NCBI GenBank assembly: GCA_003242895.1
Contig: QKMY01000054.1
Location: 29,885-93,884, forward strand
Source: Candidatus Margulisiibacteriota bacterium
GTDB taxonomy: Bacteria > Margulisbacteria > Riflemargulisbacteria > GWF2-39-127
Direction of reading: 5' to 3'
Length of the DNA stretch: 64,000 bases
The position numbers and the translations under genes are program-made. Within the stretch, counting starts at the first letter, position 1; each line of letters opens with the position of its first letter. Below are positions 56,986 to 64,000 of this stretch, in pieces. The notes below the pieces were generated by a model. The model saw only the letters and a list, made by a program, of their open reading frames with translations. It made no database searches and was not told the origin of the DNA.

Positions 56986-58623
56986 TTAATCTCCCTGGAG
57001 TAAAGGTAACGTAAAAAATATGGTAGAGCCCTTAGCTTTTTCACTTGTTACCCATATTTTGCCTGCATGATTGGTAATTATTTCTCTACAAATGGACATC
57101 CCTAACCCAGTGCCCTTCTGATGGTGTTTAATATTTTCAACCTGATGGAATTTATCAAATATTTTCTCAATTTCTTCCTTTGACATACCGATGCCATTAT
57201 CTTTGATAGCAATTCTCGCTTTTGACTTCTGATCAGAAACCGATATTTCGATAGTACCGTTTTCCGGGGTAAACTTGATAGCATTGCTCAATAAATTTAA
57301 AAGAACTTGAATTATCTTGTCCATATCAGCATTAACAAGCAGATTATTTTCTTCACGGAAAACTAATGTCTGCATTTTTTTCCGGGCCGGCGGCTGCATA
57401 GTATTAATGCACGAATGGATAATGTCATTCAGCCTCAACTCTGTTAGCTGAAAAACCATTTTACCGGCTTCCATCTTCGACAGGTCCAGGATATCGTTTA
57501 CCATCGTAATCAGACGGTTCGATTCCTCTTTAATAATGTTAAGATAACTATCCAGATCTTCTTTCGTATCGGCCAGTCCATCTAATATAGCATCAGTATA
57601 GGAAGAAATTGACGTCAAAGGCGTCCTGAGTTCATGAGAGACTTTCGCAATAAAGTCATTCTTCATTTCATCAAGTTCTTTCAATTTTAGGATTTCCCTG
57701 GTTAAGGATAGATCTCTTAAAATAAGCACATATCCGGTTGCCAGAAACTCTCTATTCCGCAGGAGGGAGGCCGAGATACCGATAGGAAGAACTATCGAGT
57801 CAGATAACTTTTGTTCATATTCATAATCGATGACGCTCCCTGCTTGCATAACCTGCGAAATAATATCATCAAATTTGGCTGCAAGCTCCGGAAGATAAAC
57901 TTCATGATATGGTTTATGGAGAACATTGGCTACTTGAATATCCAGCATAAATTGAGCATTTCTATTGATATAAGTTATTTTTTTATCAAGCCCAATGGTA
58001 ATAACCCCGTTCATCATATTTTCCATAACATCCTTCATGAAATCTTTCATCTCACTTATTGATTCGATAAGTTGAAAATTCTCAATTGCTATGGTGATGT
58101 GAAACATTAATGATTGAAACAGGTGATTCTTTTCAAGATTAAACTCGCCTTCATCTTTGTTTGAAAGCATGACAAAAAAACCTACCGGAGCATAGGAAGA
58201 GGTTAACGGCAAATAAACTGCAGATTTTATTCCTTTATCGAAAAAACACGCCTCATCTATAGGAAAAAAAACGGCTTTGCGACTATCCATTATCCAGTCA
58301 AGCAAATCCCTGGCAATAATGATATGGAGGAGTTCTTTTTCGAGATCTGGCTGACCTTTAATCGGCATGATCTCGTAATTATTGTTATTGGGATTATAAA
58401 GCAGAAAAATGCATTCTTCAAAATCGACTATTCGTTTTAAAAAAAGGATCCCATTATTAACGATATCTTCGATACTTCTGAGTGCTACTAATTTTGCTAA
58501 AAAATCGTTTATCTCATTTAAATCTTCAAAAAAGTTATTTAAGTTATCTTTTATTTTTCTCGTTACAGTTAATTCTTCTTGTAATTCCGTTATCCGCTTT
58601 TCCAGTGAATTTAATTTTGGCAC
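56986..58623 (-). CDS. Sensor histidine kinase with GAF and PAS domains
   Basis: This 545-residue cytoplasmic kinase begins with a coiled coil (about 5-30), then a GAF domain (about 45-185), a PAS domain (about 195-305, with GVITIGLDKKITYINRNA), a HisKA with His330 in KVSHELRTPL, and HATPase with NLLSNAIKFT, DNGIGMS and GTGLGMSIC. No membrane helix is present, so the signal is probably internal or carried by a small ligand. It lies between the HDOD gene and the receiver-kinase gene on the same strand. Confidence 0.93.
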   Translation of the reverse strand: MPKLNSLEKRITELQEELTVTRKIKDNLNNFFEDLNEINDFLAKLVALRSIEDIVNNGILFLKRIVDFEECIFLLYNPNNNNYEIMPIKGQPDLEKELLHIIIARDLLDWIMDSRKAVFFPIDEACFFDKGIKSAVYLPLTSSYAPVGFFVMLSNKDEGEFNLEKNHLFQSLMFHITIAIENFQLIESISEMKDFMKDVMENMMNGVITIGLDKKITYINRNAQFMLDIQVANVLHKPYHEVYLPELAAKFDDIISQVMQAGSVIDYEYEQKLSDSIVLPIGISASLLRNREFLATGYVLILRDLSLTREILKLKELDEMKNDFIAKVSHELRTPLTSISSYTDAILDGLADTKEDLDSYLNIIKEESNRLITMVNDILDLSKMEAGKMVFQLTELRLNDIIHSCINTMQPPARKKMQTLVFREENNLLVNADMDKIIQVLLNLLSNAIKFTPENGTIEISVSDQKSKARIAIKDNGIGMSKEEIEKIFDKFHQVENIKHHQKGTGLGMSICREIITNHAGKIWVTSEKAKGSTIFFTLPLLQGD

Positions 58624-58630
58624 GAAGTTG

Positions 58631-59500
58631 CTAGGCCTCCTTCACGATACTCATAAAATAGCCTGACCGTTCTATCTCGTCATAGACTTCGTTCATTACT
58701 TTCTCGATCATAATAAAAGATATGCCCAACTCGTTCCAAATACTCTCGTCAATTATCGGGATCTTATTATCGCCGCCAAAGCCTATTCCTAAAGCTCTCA
58801 CAATAATATCAGCTAGAAGAACCACACAGGCTAACTTCGTTTCTTCTTTTGCGTAAAGCGGCTGGTGATGTAAAGAAATAATCTGCACCAAGTCTGTCGG
58901 CAGTTTCCATTTTTCACCCAACCAGCCTCCGATTTCGGAATGCGTAACCTGCAAGATAGTATTCTCAGCATCGAGAAATAAACAATCTTTTTCATTCACA
59001 TAGGTCATTACTTTTTCGAAATCCTGATGAATGAACTGATCCAGAATAAGTTTGCCAACATCGTGTAGCAATCCGCCGATGAAAGCCTTTTCAATATCTT
59101 TAATTCCTATTTTCTTTGCGATAACTTTCGCGGCAATTCCGGTGGCTATCGAGTGGGTCCAGAAAGCATCCCTGTCAAACGAGGTTTTTTGAGTCTTGTC
59201 TGTTGGAAAAAGATTAACAATTGACGCAGTCAGGACAATATTGCGTAACGCCGAGAACCCGAGAATAACGACGGCCTGCGCAATAGTGCTTATTCTACGG
59301 GGAAACCCATAAAATGCTGAGTTGACCAATTTCAGCACTTTCGCAGTGAGCGCCTGATCTTCTCCAATAGCTCGGCCGATATCATTCGCAACCGTTTTAG
59401 GATCTTGCATTAATTCGGTTATCTTCCCGATAACCGTTGGTAAGGTTGGTAACCCTACTATCTTATCAATTACGCCTTTGTAATAATTAGCTGATGTCAT
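58631..59500 (-). CDS. HDOD-domain signalling protein
   Basis: HDOD proteins (here 289 residues) are HD-related but usually lack enzymatic residues and act in signalling. The family pattern LPTLPTVIGKITELMQDP, then ALTAKVLKLVNSAFYGFPRRIS and AVVILGFSALRNIVL, is clear. GGLLHDVGKLILD and LHHQP keep parts of an HD signature. The ATG overlaps the stop of the upstream gene, so these two are coupled, and the kinase gene follows within 8 bases. Confidence 0.9.
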   Translation of the reverse strand: MTSANYYKGVIDKIVGLPTLPTVIGKITELMQDPKTVANDIGRAIGEDQALTAKVLKLVNSAFYGFPRRISTIAQAVVILGFSALRNIVLTASIVNLFPTDKTQKTSFDRDAFWTHSIATGIAAKVIAKKIGIKDIEKAFIGGLLHDVGKLILDQFIHQDFEKVMTYVNEKDCLFLDAENTILQVTHSEIGGWLGEKWKLPTDLVQIISLHHQPLYAKEETKLACVVLLADIIVRALGIGFGGDNKIPIIDESIWNELGISFIMIEKVMNEVYDEIERSGYFMSIVKEA

Positions 59501-59874
59501 GGATTGCCCTGGTCTCCCTCCAACCGATTCTTCTCTCGCGCTATAAGAGTTTTCTGCGCTATGGCCATAATAGCTTGCATGATTTTATTGTCTTTCACGT
59601 CAGAAAATACCCGCTGTAATCGTTCAATAATCTTATTGCTTATCGCGTCATCGTAAACTGTCGCTCTCTCTACTTTCAAAAGAAGCGCCTCGATATCGTC
59701 CTGGCCTTCGCCCTCAACAATAATTTCAAGGATATCCATCATGCGCATTTTGCTAATAAAGGCGTCACTCAATTGGATACCCTTACCCAACAGCACTGCG
59801 CCATTAGGTCTTTTTACCGGCTCTGCAATTACCATACCCGGCTCTACTTCATCAATAGAAATTTTACGTGGCAT
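59497..59874 (-). CDS. HD-GYP-associated N-domain-like protein
   Basis: The 125-residue protein matches the stand-alone form of the domain found ahead of HD-GYP phosphodiesterases: PGMVIAEPVKRPNGAVLLGKGIQLSDAFISKMRMMDI (shown in part: ISIDEVEPGMVIAEPVKR) and IEALLLKVE. It lacks the HD-GYP enzyme itself. GAAGGGACGCG precedes the ATG. It heads the operon with the HDOD protein, the GAF-PAS kinase and the receiver-kinase. Confidence 0.78.
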   Translation of the reverse strand: MPRKISIDEVEPGMVIAEPVKRPNGAVLLGKGIQLSDAFISKMRMMDILEIIVEGEGQDDIEALLLKVERATVYDDAISNKIIERLQRVFSDVKDNKIMQAIMAIAQKTLIAREKNRLEGDQGNP

Positions 59875-60156
59875 ACGCGTCCCTTCAGTTCGTAAGATAA
59901 TAGTACTATTATAATTTTTATTTGCTAATCAATCAACTTAAAGACATCGCTATTTTTAGCGTACATCGCTACATAAGAATATTGTTCCTACTTTCATCGC
60001 ATTCAAGCTTTGTTTATTGGTTATAAATGATTGAGTTTTTAAAAAAATTTCTCTCCAATTTAATAATCAATTCTCTAATCAGATTGTATCATCAACCGAT
60101 AATTAGTATTAGAAGATAATTTATTATAATAGTATTAATTTTGAGAGAGTCTCTTT

Positions 60157-63009
60157 ATGAACAATCGTTTAATAAGATACGCTCTAACGTACTGCGTTAT
60201 AGGTATCTTTATTGCTATATCATCATATCCTCTCTTTGCAGCCATTAGCAGCGACCCGGGAAAAATTGGGATCGGGGCTCGTGCGTTGGGCCTTGGCAAC
60301 GCATATACCGCACTGAGCAATGATGCCTCAGCAATTTTTACGAACCCTGCCGGACTGACCCTCATCGACAATGTCCAGTTTACCAGTATGTACACGAATC
60401 TCTTCAGCGAATTTGATTATAAGCAACTTGGATGCACGTTCCCGCTTGGTAGCGGGATGGGTGGCGCAGGAATGATCGGTTCAAGCATTGATAATATTCC
60501 GATTGTGCCGGCAGCCTCTACAGAAAACATGCGACCTCAAGCAACCAAAAAAGTTTCTTTTCATGATGATATCTTTTACTTCTCCTATGCCGAGAATATC
60601 ACCAGACAGGTTAGCCCCTTTAAATTACAAGGAGATGTGTTACTCGGCGGATCATTAAAATATTTCAACAAAGGCAGCGCAGAACTTAATGGATTTTCCG
60701 GGTTTGGAATAAACGCTGACCTAGGCCTTTTATACAAATGGAACCCCGATATCACCTTCGGGTGTCTTTACAAAAATTTCTTGCCTCACCTGGGATTTAT
60801 CGGATCAGTTAAGTGGGATAAAACCGAAGATACCCTCCCGTCGCTCCTTCGATTGGGATCTTCCGTAAAATTAAACAATTATAACGCAATATTCAATATT
60901 GACTCCGATATTGATCTATCAATGCAAAAACCTCTTCTTTTTCATCTGGGAAGCGAATGGAAGCCAATCAATGCTTTTGCCTTCAGGGTAGGAGTTGATC
61001 AGTTAATGAACCCTATTGGGAACGGCGTTTATAAAGACATTGGTGTATATTCGAATTACACTCTCGGGTGCGGCATTGAGATTGCCGGGATACGATTTGA
61101 TTATGCCTATCGCGCATACTATGATGAAGAACCAAACCATTTTTTTTCTTTCGCCTATCTGGGATTCCCTTCAGACTTCACATGGATAAACAAGCCAAGT
61201 CGCGTCGCTAACCAGTCATTCGGCGAGGCTAACTTTATTCCTGCAGACATTACAATTGTATCTCCGGACAGGAACATCATTACTTCCAAATCGGAGATTA
61301 CGATTATCGGGGTTGCAACCGAAAGAGTTACCATTAATATAAATGATAAAAACTACATTGTATCAGGATCACATGATTCGCCGACATTCAGCTGTAAAAT
61401 ACCAATTCCTAATCTGGGAAGAAATACAATAGCAATATCGATAAAACAAAATGATTCCGATTATCCTATTTATAATAAAAAAGTAATTAGATTACCTGAA
61501 ACCGGGATTATACGTACGAGCGACATAAGCAAACTGATAATCGAAAGTGAAACCTCTTTTGGGCACAATGATACTATTCCAAGAAATGAATTTATAAAAA
61601 ATATCTTCGCTCTAGCAAATATCGGCCCGGATAAAAACAATCTGGGAAAAAACGAGTTTAAACCATATGTCGATATCGCGGTAAAAAACAATCTTATAGC
61701 TCTCCCTAACAATCAGCTATTATTCTTGAATAAAGATATCACCTGGGGCGAAGCGCTTTCTTTCATTGAAAAGCTTGAAGGCTATCCGGTTAAGCCATCC
61801 CAGGATAAATATGCTCACTGGGCCGCTACATATATAAAAGCAGCTAAAGACAGGCAACTTATTCCTTTTGACTGGAATAATTCTCCGGATTCACCAATTA
61901 CCGGGAGAGATCTAAGCGATCTGCTCAACAGAACATTAATCGGAAAATCAAAAGTGAAAGAAACACTAGACTGGCTATCAGGTGATGAGGATATCACCTT
62001 TGATACCGGGAGGAAAACCGTTAAGCTCAATAAAAATCAAGTACTCGAAAACACTATTCGCCCTCTCGCAATGAACAACCTCAGGAATGACGGATCCCGA
62101 CTCTCTAAGTTATTTCAAGATCGTAATAGCACTCCGGGCGTTATTCCATTCAGGAGGCCGGAGAGACCAGCGGATACGGCGCCGCCACCCAATCCCGCCA
62201 CAGCAATCAACAACAAATTAAGTTTCCCGGCCTTACAGCCGAATTCCCCGGCAACCAACGCGGAAAAAAACATTTCGACTCCGCAATCATTCTCAGTTCC
62301 GGCACAGGTAATCCGCCCAATGGAAACGGACTCGAAATACAGTAATCCGGAAGCTCCAGCAGCAAATACAAGATTCAGCAGGGAAAGGGAAAACTCTGCA
62401 CAAGGAACTACCCAGACATTTCCAGGAAACAATAACATTGCCCCGCTTGCGCCCAACATTACGGAATCCGTTGCCAACAACCGGTTCAGCCAGGATATTA
62501 TCAAGACAGCGAACCCAGAAAGGCCCCCGATTCCAACTGTTAAACCAGAAGTCAAAGCAGCAACAAATGTCGCAAACCTGAACAATTCTGAAAACAAAGA
62601 GATCCAGAGACAACAACCGGAAGCAAAACCAGAGGAGCGAACTCTACGGAATATCGCAGACCTCAAAGAACTCCCTGAACAGCCAACCTACGAAACTTCA
62701 CAGGACAAGAATCAACCCTTCAATCCGGAAGCGCAAGATACACTGGGTAAATATTTAGTCCCGCATTTTCCGGCAGATAATACCATAATTGTTGAAATAA
62801 ATATTGATCCAAAACAAATTATGAAAATAGCAGCACTACTAGAAGCAGCAAAACTTTCTCCGAGAATATATGCCGCCGAAATGAATGAAGTTACTGTCTA
62901 TGAGCTATTCCTACCAGAAATAGCAGATACCGAAGTACAAAGAAGCATCATAAAGCAGCTACGTAAACTCGGTTACGCTGCATATCAGAATAACACATAT
63001 AAAAATTAG
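60157..63009 (+). CDS. Outer-membrane barrel / SLH-like / SPOR-like fusion protein
   Basis: The 950-residue protein has a signal peptide (about 1-29), then a PorV/UPF0164-type barrel (about 33-345) opening GIGARALGLGNAYTALSND and containing IFTNPAGL. An Ig-like domain follows (about 360-435), then an SLH-like region (about 450-590; YAHWAATYIKAAKDRQLIP is the best part), a long Pro/Asn/Gln-rich linker (about 640-865), and a C-terminal SPOR-like domain (about 875-945), including LLEAAKLSPRIY and LRKLGYAAY. The layout suggests a link between the outer membrane and peptidoglycan. GAGAGAG precedes the ATG. Confidence 0.75.
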   Translation: MNNRLIRYALTYCVIGIFIAISSYPLFAAISSDPGKIGIGARALGLGNAYTALSNDASAIFTNPAGLTLIDNVQFTSMYTNLFSEFDYKQLGCTFPLGSGMGGAGMIGSSIDNIPIVPAASTENMRPQATKKVSFHDDIFYFSYAENITRQVSPFKLQGDVLLGGSLKYFNKGSAELNGFSGFGINADLGLLYKWNPDITFGCLYKNFLPHLGFIGSVKWDKTEDTLPSLLRLGSSVKLNNYNAIFNIDSDIDLSMQKPLLFHLGSEWKPINAFAFRVGVDQLMNPIGNGVYKDIGVYSNYTLGCGIEIAGIRFDYAYRAYYDEEPNHFFSFAYLGFPSDFTWINKPSRVANQSFGEANFIPADITIVSPDRNIITSKSEITIIGVATERVTININDKNYIVSGSHDSPTFSCKIPIPNLGRNTIAISIKQNDSDYPIYNKKVIRLPETGIIRTSDISKLIIESETSFGHNDTIPRNEFIKNIFALANIGPDKNNLGKNEFKPYVDIAVKNNLIALPNNQLLFLNKDITWGEALSFIEKLEGYPVKPSQDKYAHWAATYIKAAKDRQLIPFDWNNSPDSPITGRDLSDLLNRTLIGKSKVKETLDWLSGDEDITFDTGRKTVKLNKNQVLENTIRPLAMNNLRNDGSRLSKLFQDRNSTPGVIPFRRPERPADTAPPPNPATAINNKLSFPALQPNSPATNAEKNISTPQSFSVPAQVIRPMETDSKYSNPEAPAANTRFSRERENSAQGTTQTFPGNNNIAPLAPNITESVANNRFSQDIIKTANPERPPIPTVKPEVKAATNVANLNNSENKEIQRQQPEAKPEERTLRNIADLKELPEQPTYETSQDKNQPFNPEAQDTLGKYLVPHFPADNTIIVEINIDPKQIMKIAALLEAAKLSPRIYAAEMNEVTVYELFLPEIADTEVQRSIIKQLRKLGYAAYQNNTYKN

Positions 63010-63761
63010 AAATTCCCCCCAATTATAATCGCTAAATATGGAGCAGAAAAATCAATGCTTGTTCCTTCATCGACAGATCCGGCCCTTTCCAAATCATTTA
63101 GCTTCGCCCAGAAGTAGCCCATCCTGATCCCAGTATTCCAAAGAGGTGTTATCCTGTATCTCACATCTGTCCCAATCAAATAGCAAAAATCTGTTTTTGA
63201 GCGAACGATATCGATACCGGCTAACTGCTCATTTGTCTGAAAAACTCGGTATTTGCCTTCAAATAATCCCAGCCCTAAATCTACATCAACAATATAGGTA
63301 TCGCTCACCACCGGCTTATATTTGAAGTAAAGCAGCTGGAACGTCCCAGAGGTTGAATAATACCTAAAATCATCAGCTATTTTTTTAGAACTCGTGCCTT
63401 CGACAACTCCAATAAGCCCCCCAACAGCTAAAGTTCTGCTGAAATTAAACATCAGATTACCAGTTAACCCGGTTAGACTTGAAATGTTTTTTAAGTCAGC
63501 GGGCTTCTGCCTGTTAATTCCTTCTCCCGGAAAAAAAGAAAGAAATCCGGCAGCCCCCCCGACCCGCATACTCTCGATATAACCAGTTCTCCGTGCCACT
63601 TCAAGAACTTTATTCTCTATAATTCTGCTTATTTCCTCATAATCTTCCCACGTAAAATTATTCAGAAGATTTTTGATATCCTGTTTCTCAAGTGAACTTA
63701 CCGGGAAGCTGGCTAGGATAATAAAAAAAGTAATTATTAATATCTTTATTGTTTGTGTCAT
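63006..63761 (-). CDS. Predicted outer-membrane beta-barrel protein
   Basis: The 251-residue protein has a signal peptide (about 1-22, ending FPVSS) and then beta-strand-rich sequence with alternating hydrophobic residues: LMFNFSRTLAVGGLIGVVEG, FQLLYFKYKPVVSDTYIVDVDLGLG and a final FSAPYLAIIIGGNF, which ends in Phe as many outer-membrane barrels do. I recognise no closer family. It converges with the 950-residue fusion gene and overlaps it by 4 bases. AAGGGATGAACC precedes the ATG. Confidence 0.72.
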   Translation of the reverse strand: MTQTIKILIITFFIILASFPVSSLEKQDIKNLLNNFTWEDYEEISRIIENKVLEVARRTGYIESMRVGGAAGFLSFFPGEGINRQKPADLKNISSLTGLTGNLMFNFSRTLAVGGLIGVVEGTSSKKIADDFRYYSTSGTFQLLYFKYKPVVSDTYIVDVDLGLGLFEGKYRVFQTNEQLAGIDIVRSKTDFCYLIGTDVRYRITPLWNTGIRMGYFWAKLNDLERAGSVDEGTSIDFSAPYLAIIIGGNF

Positions 63762-63856
63762 GGTTCATCCCTTCTTTCTTGGCACATATTAATAAAGTTA
63801 TAATTATATTACAATATTTATTTTATTCGTCACCAACCTAAATTTTTTGACGAAGA

Positions 63857-63889
63857 TTACTGTATTTTTTCTTCGACAGGAAATTTATA
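63857..63889. repeat. Dispersed short repeat, copy 2
   Basis: This stretch resembles 22283-22315 and differs from it at about six of 33 positions. It lies in the 140 bases between the barrel-protein start and the intron 3' exon, where no gene is seen. Confidence 0.4.
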
Positions 63890-63900
63890 TAAGGGGATTT

Positions 63901-64000
63901 ATCGAGTAGGAGGTAGGTGATTAATTCACCTACCGACCTCTCACACCACCGTACGTACGGTTCCGTATACGGCGGTTCAACAAGAATTAATGTACTTCTG
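63901..64000 (-). mobile_element. 3' end of a group II intron (domains V and VI), cut by the window edge
   Basis: On the minus strand, domain V folds as a 9-bp stem (63968-63976 with 63945-63953), a two-base bulge (63954-63955), a 4-bp stem (63964-63967 with 63956-63959) and a GAAC tetraloop (63960-63963), the canonical form, with a CGC catalytic triad. Domain VI follows with a 9-bp stem, GGTAGGTGA/TCACCTACC, and an unpaired A seven bases from the 3' end in CCTACTCGAT. The 3' splice site is therefore after 63901. The rest of the intron and any reverse transcriptase lie beyond 64000. Confidence 0.92.

Noticed and set aside
62115..62666. 183-codon minus-strand frame
   Set aside because: It is the shadow of the Pro/Asn/Gln-rich linker of the 950-residue fusion protein.

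Overview
The window looks like part of the chromosome of an anaerobic, diderm (Gram-negative-type) bacterium from a little-studied lineage. The grounds are a complete Rnf complex, a bacterial V/A-type ATPase in place of F1Fo, a likely complex-I/hydrogenase membrane subunit at the left edge, outer-membrane-type beta-barrel proteins, several lipoproteins, and an A+T-leaning base composition. The gene mix (Rnf, V-ATPase, antiporter subunits) recalls Margulisbacteria/WOR-1-type genomes, but that is inference and a 16S or marker-gene tree would decide it.

Layout. 1-1072: edge of an antiporter-like membrane protein and a class I glutamine amidotransferase. 1150-13324 (minus): energy superoperon rnfCDGEAB followed after about 30 bp by ntpE-DUF2764-ntpA-B-D-I-K, with a good promoter ahead of rnfC. 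The ApbE flavin transferase that would flavinylate RnfG/RnfD lies nearby at 16724. 13401-21058: a glycosyltransferase, the relic of a pectate-lyase-like protein, a kelch-type lipoprotein, a GerMN protein, a membrane phosphoesterase and a small lipoprotein. 21120-26585: a 2-hydroxyacid dehydrogenase and a glycan-modification locus (FkbM methyltransferase, a three-domain methyltransferase/Fringe-like/exostosin-like protein, two small glycosyltransferases). 26694-31820: copper homeostasis (csoR-copA-copZ and a Crp-type regulator) and a disulfide-reductase-like flavoprotein. 31928-39161: MBL hydrolase-mnmA-nadA, metY, a cysteine-containing Rrf2 regulator and thiGHS, which together handle sulfur, NAD and tRNA thiolation. 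39387-52951: housekeeping (small lipoprotein, htpG, MASE1 kinase, annealing-like protein, prfC, RlmI-like methyltransferase, CorA, M23 peptidase, trpS, HD hydrolase).

53098-59874 is a dense signalling cluster: a degenerate kinase, a receiver-kinase whose phospho-acceptor Asp is Glu, an RRM protein, a second receiver-kinase, a GAF-PAS kinase, an HDOD protein and an HD-GYP N-domain-like protein. 60157-63761 holds two convergent envelope proteins, one a 950-residue barrel/SLH-like/SPOR-like fusion. The right edge (63901-64000) is the 3' end (domains V and VI) of a group II intron on the minus strand, so the intron body and any reverse transcriptase lie beyond the window.

The best candidates for something new are the degenerate-kinase/Glu-receiver pair, the three-domain glycan enzyme, the Rnf/Na+-type V-ATPase superoperon, the barrel/SLH/SPOR fusion and a small interlocked-stem RNA element near 49805.
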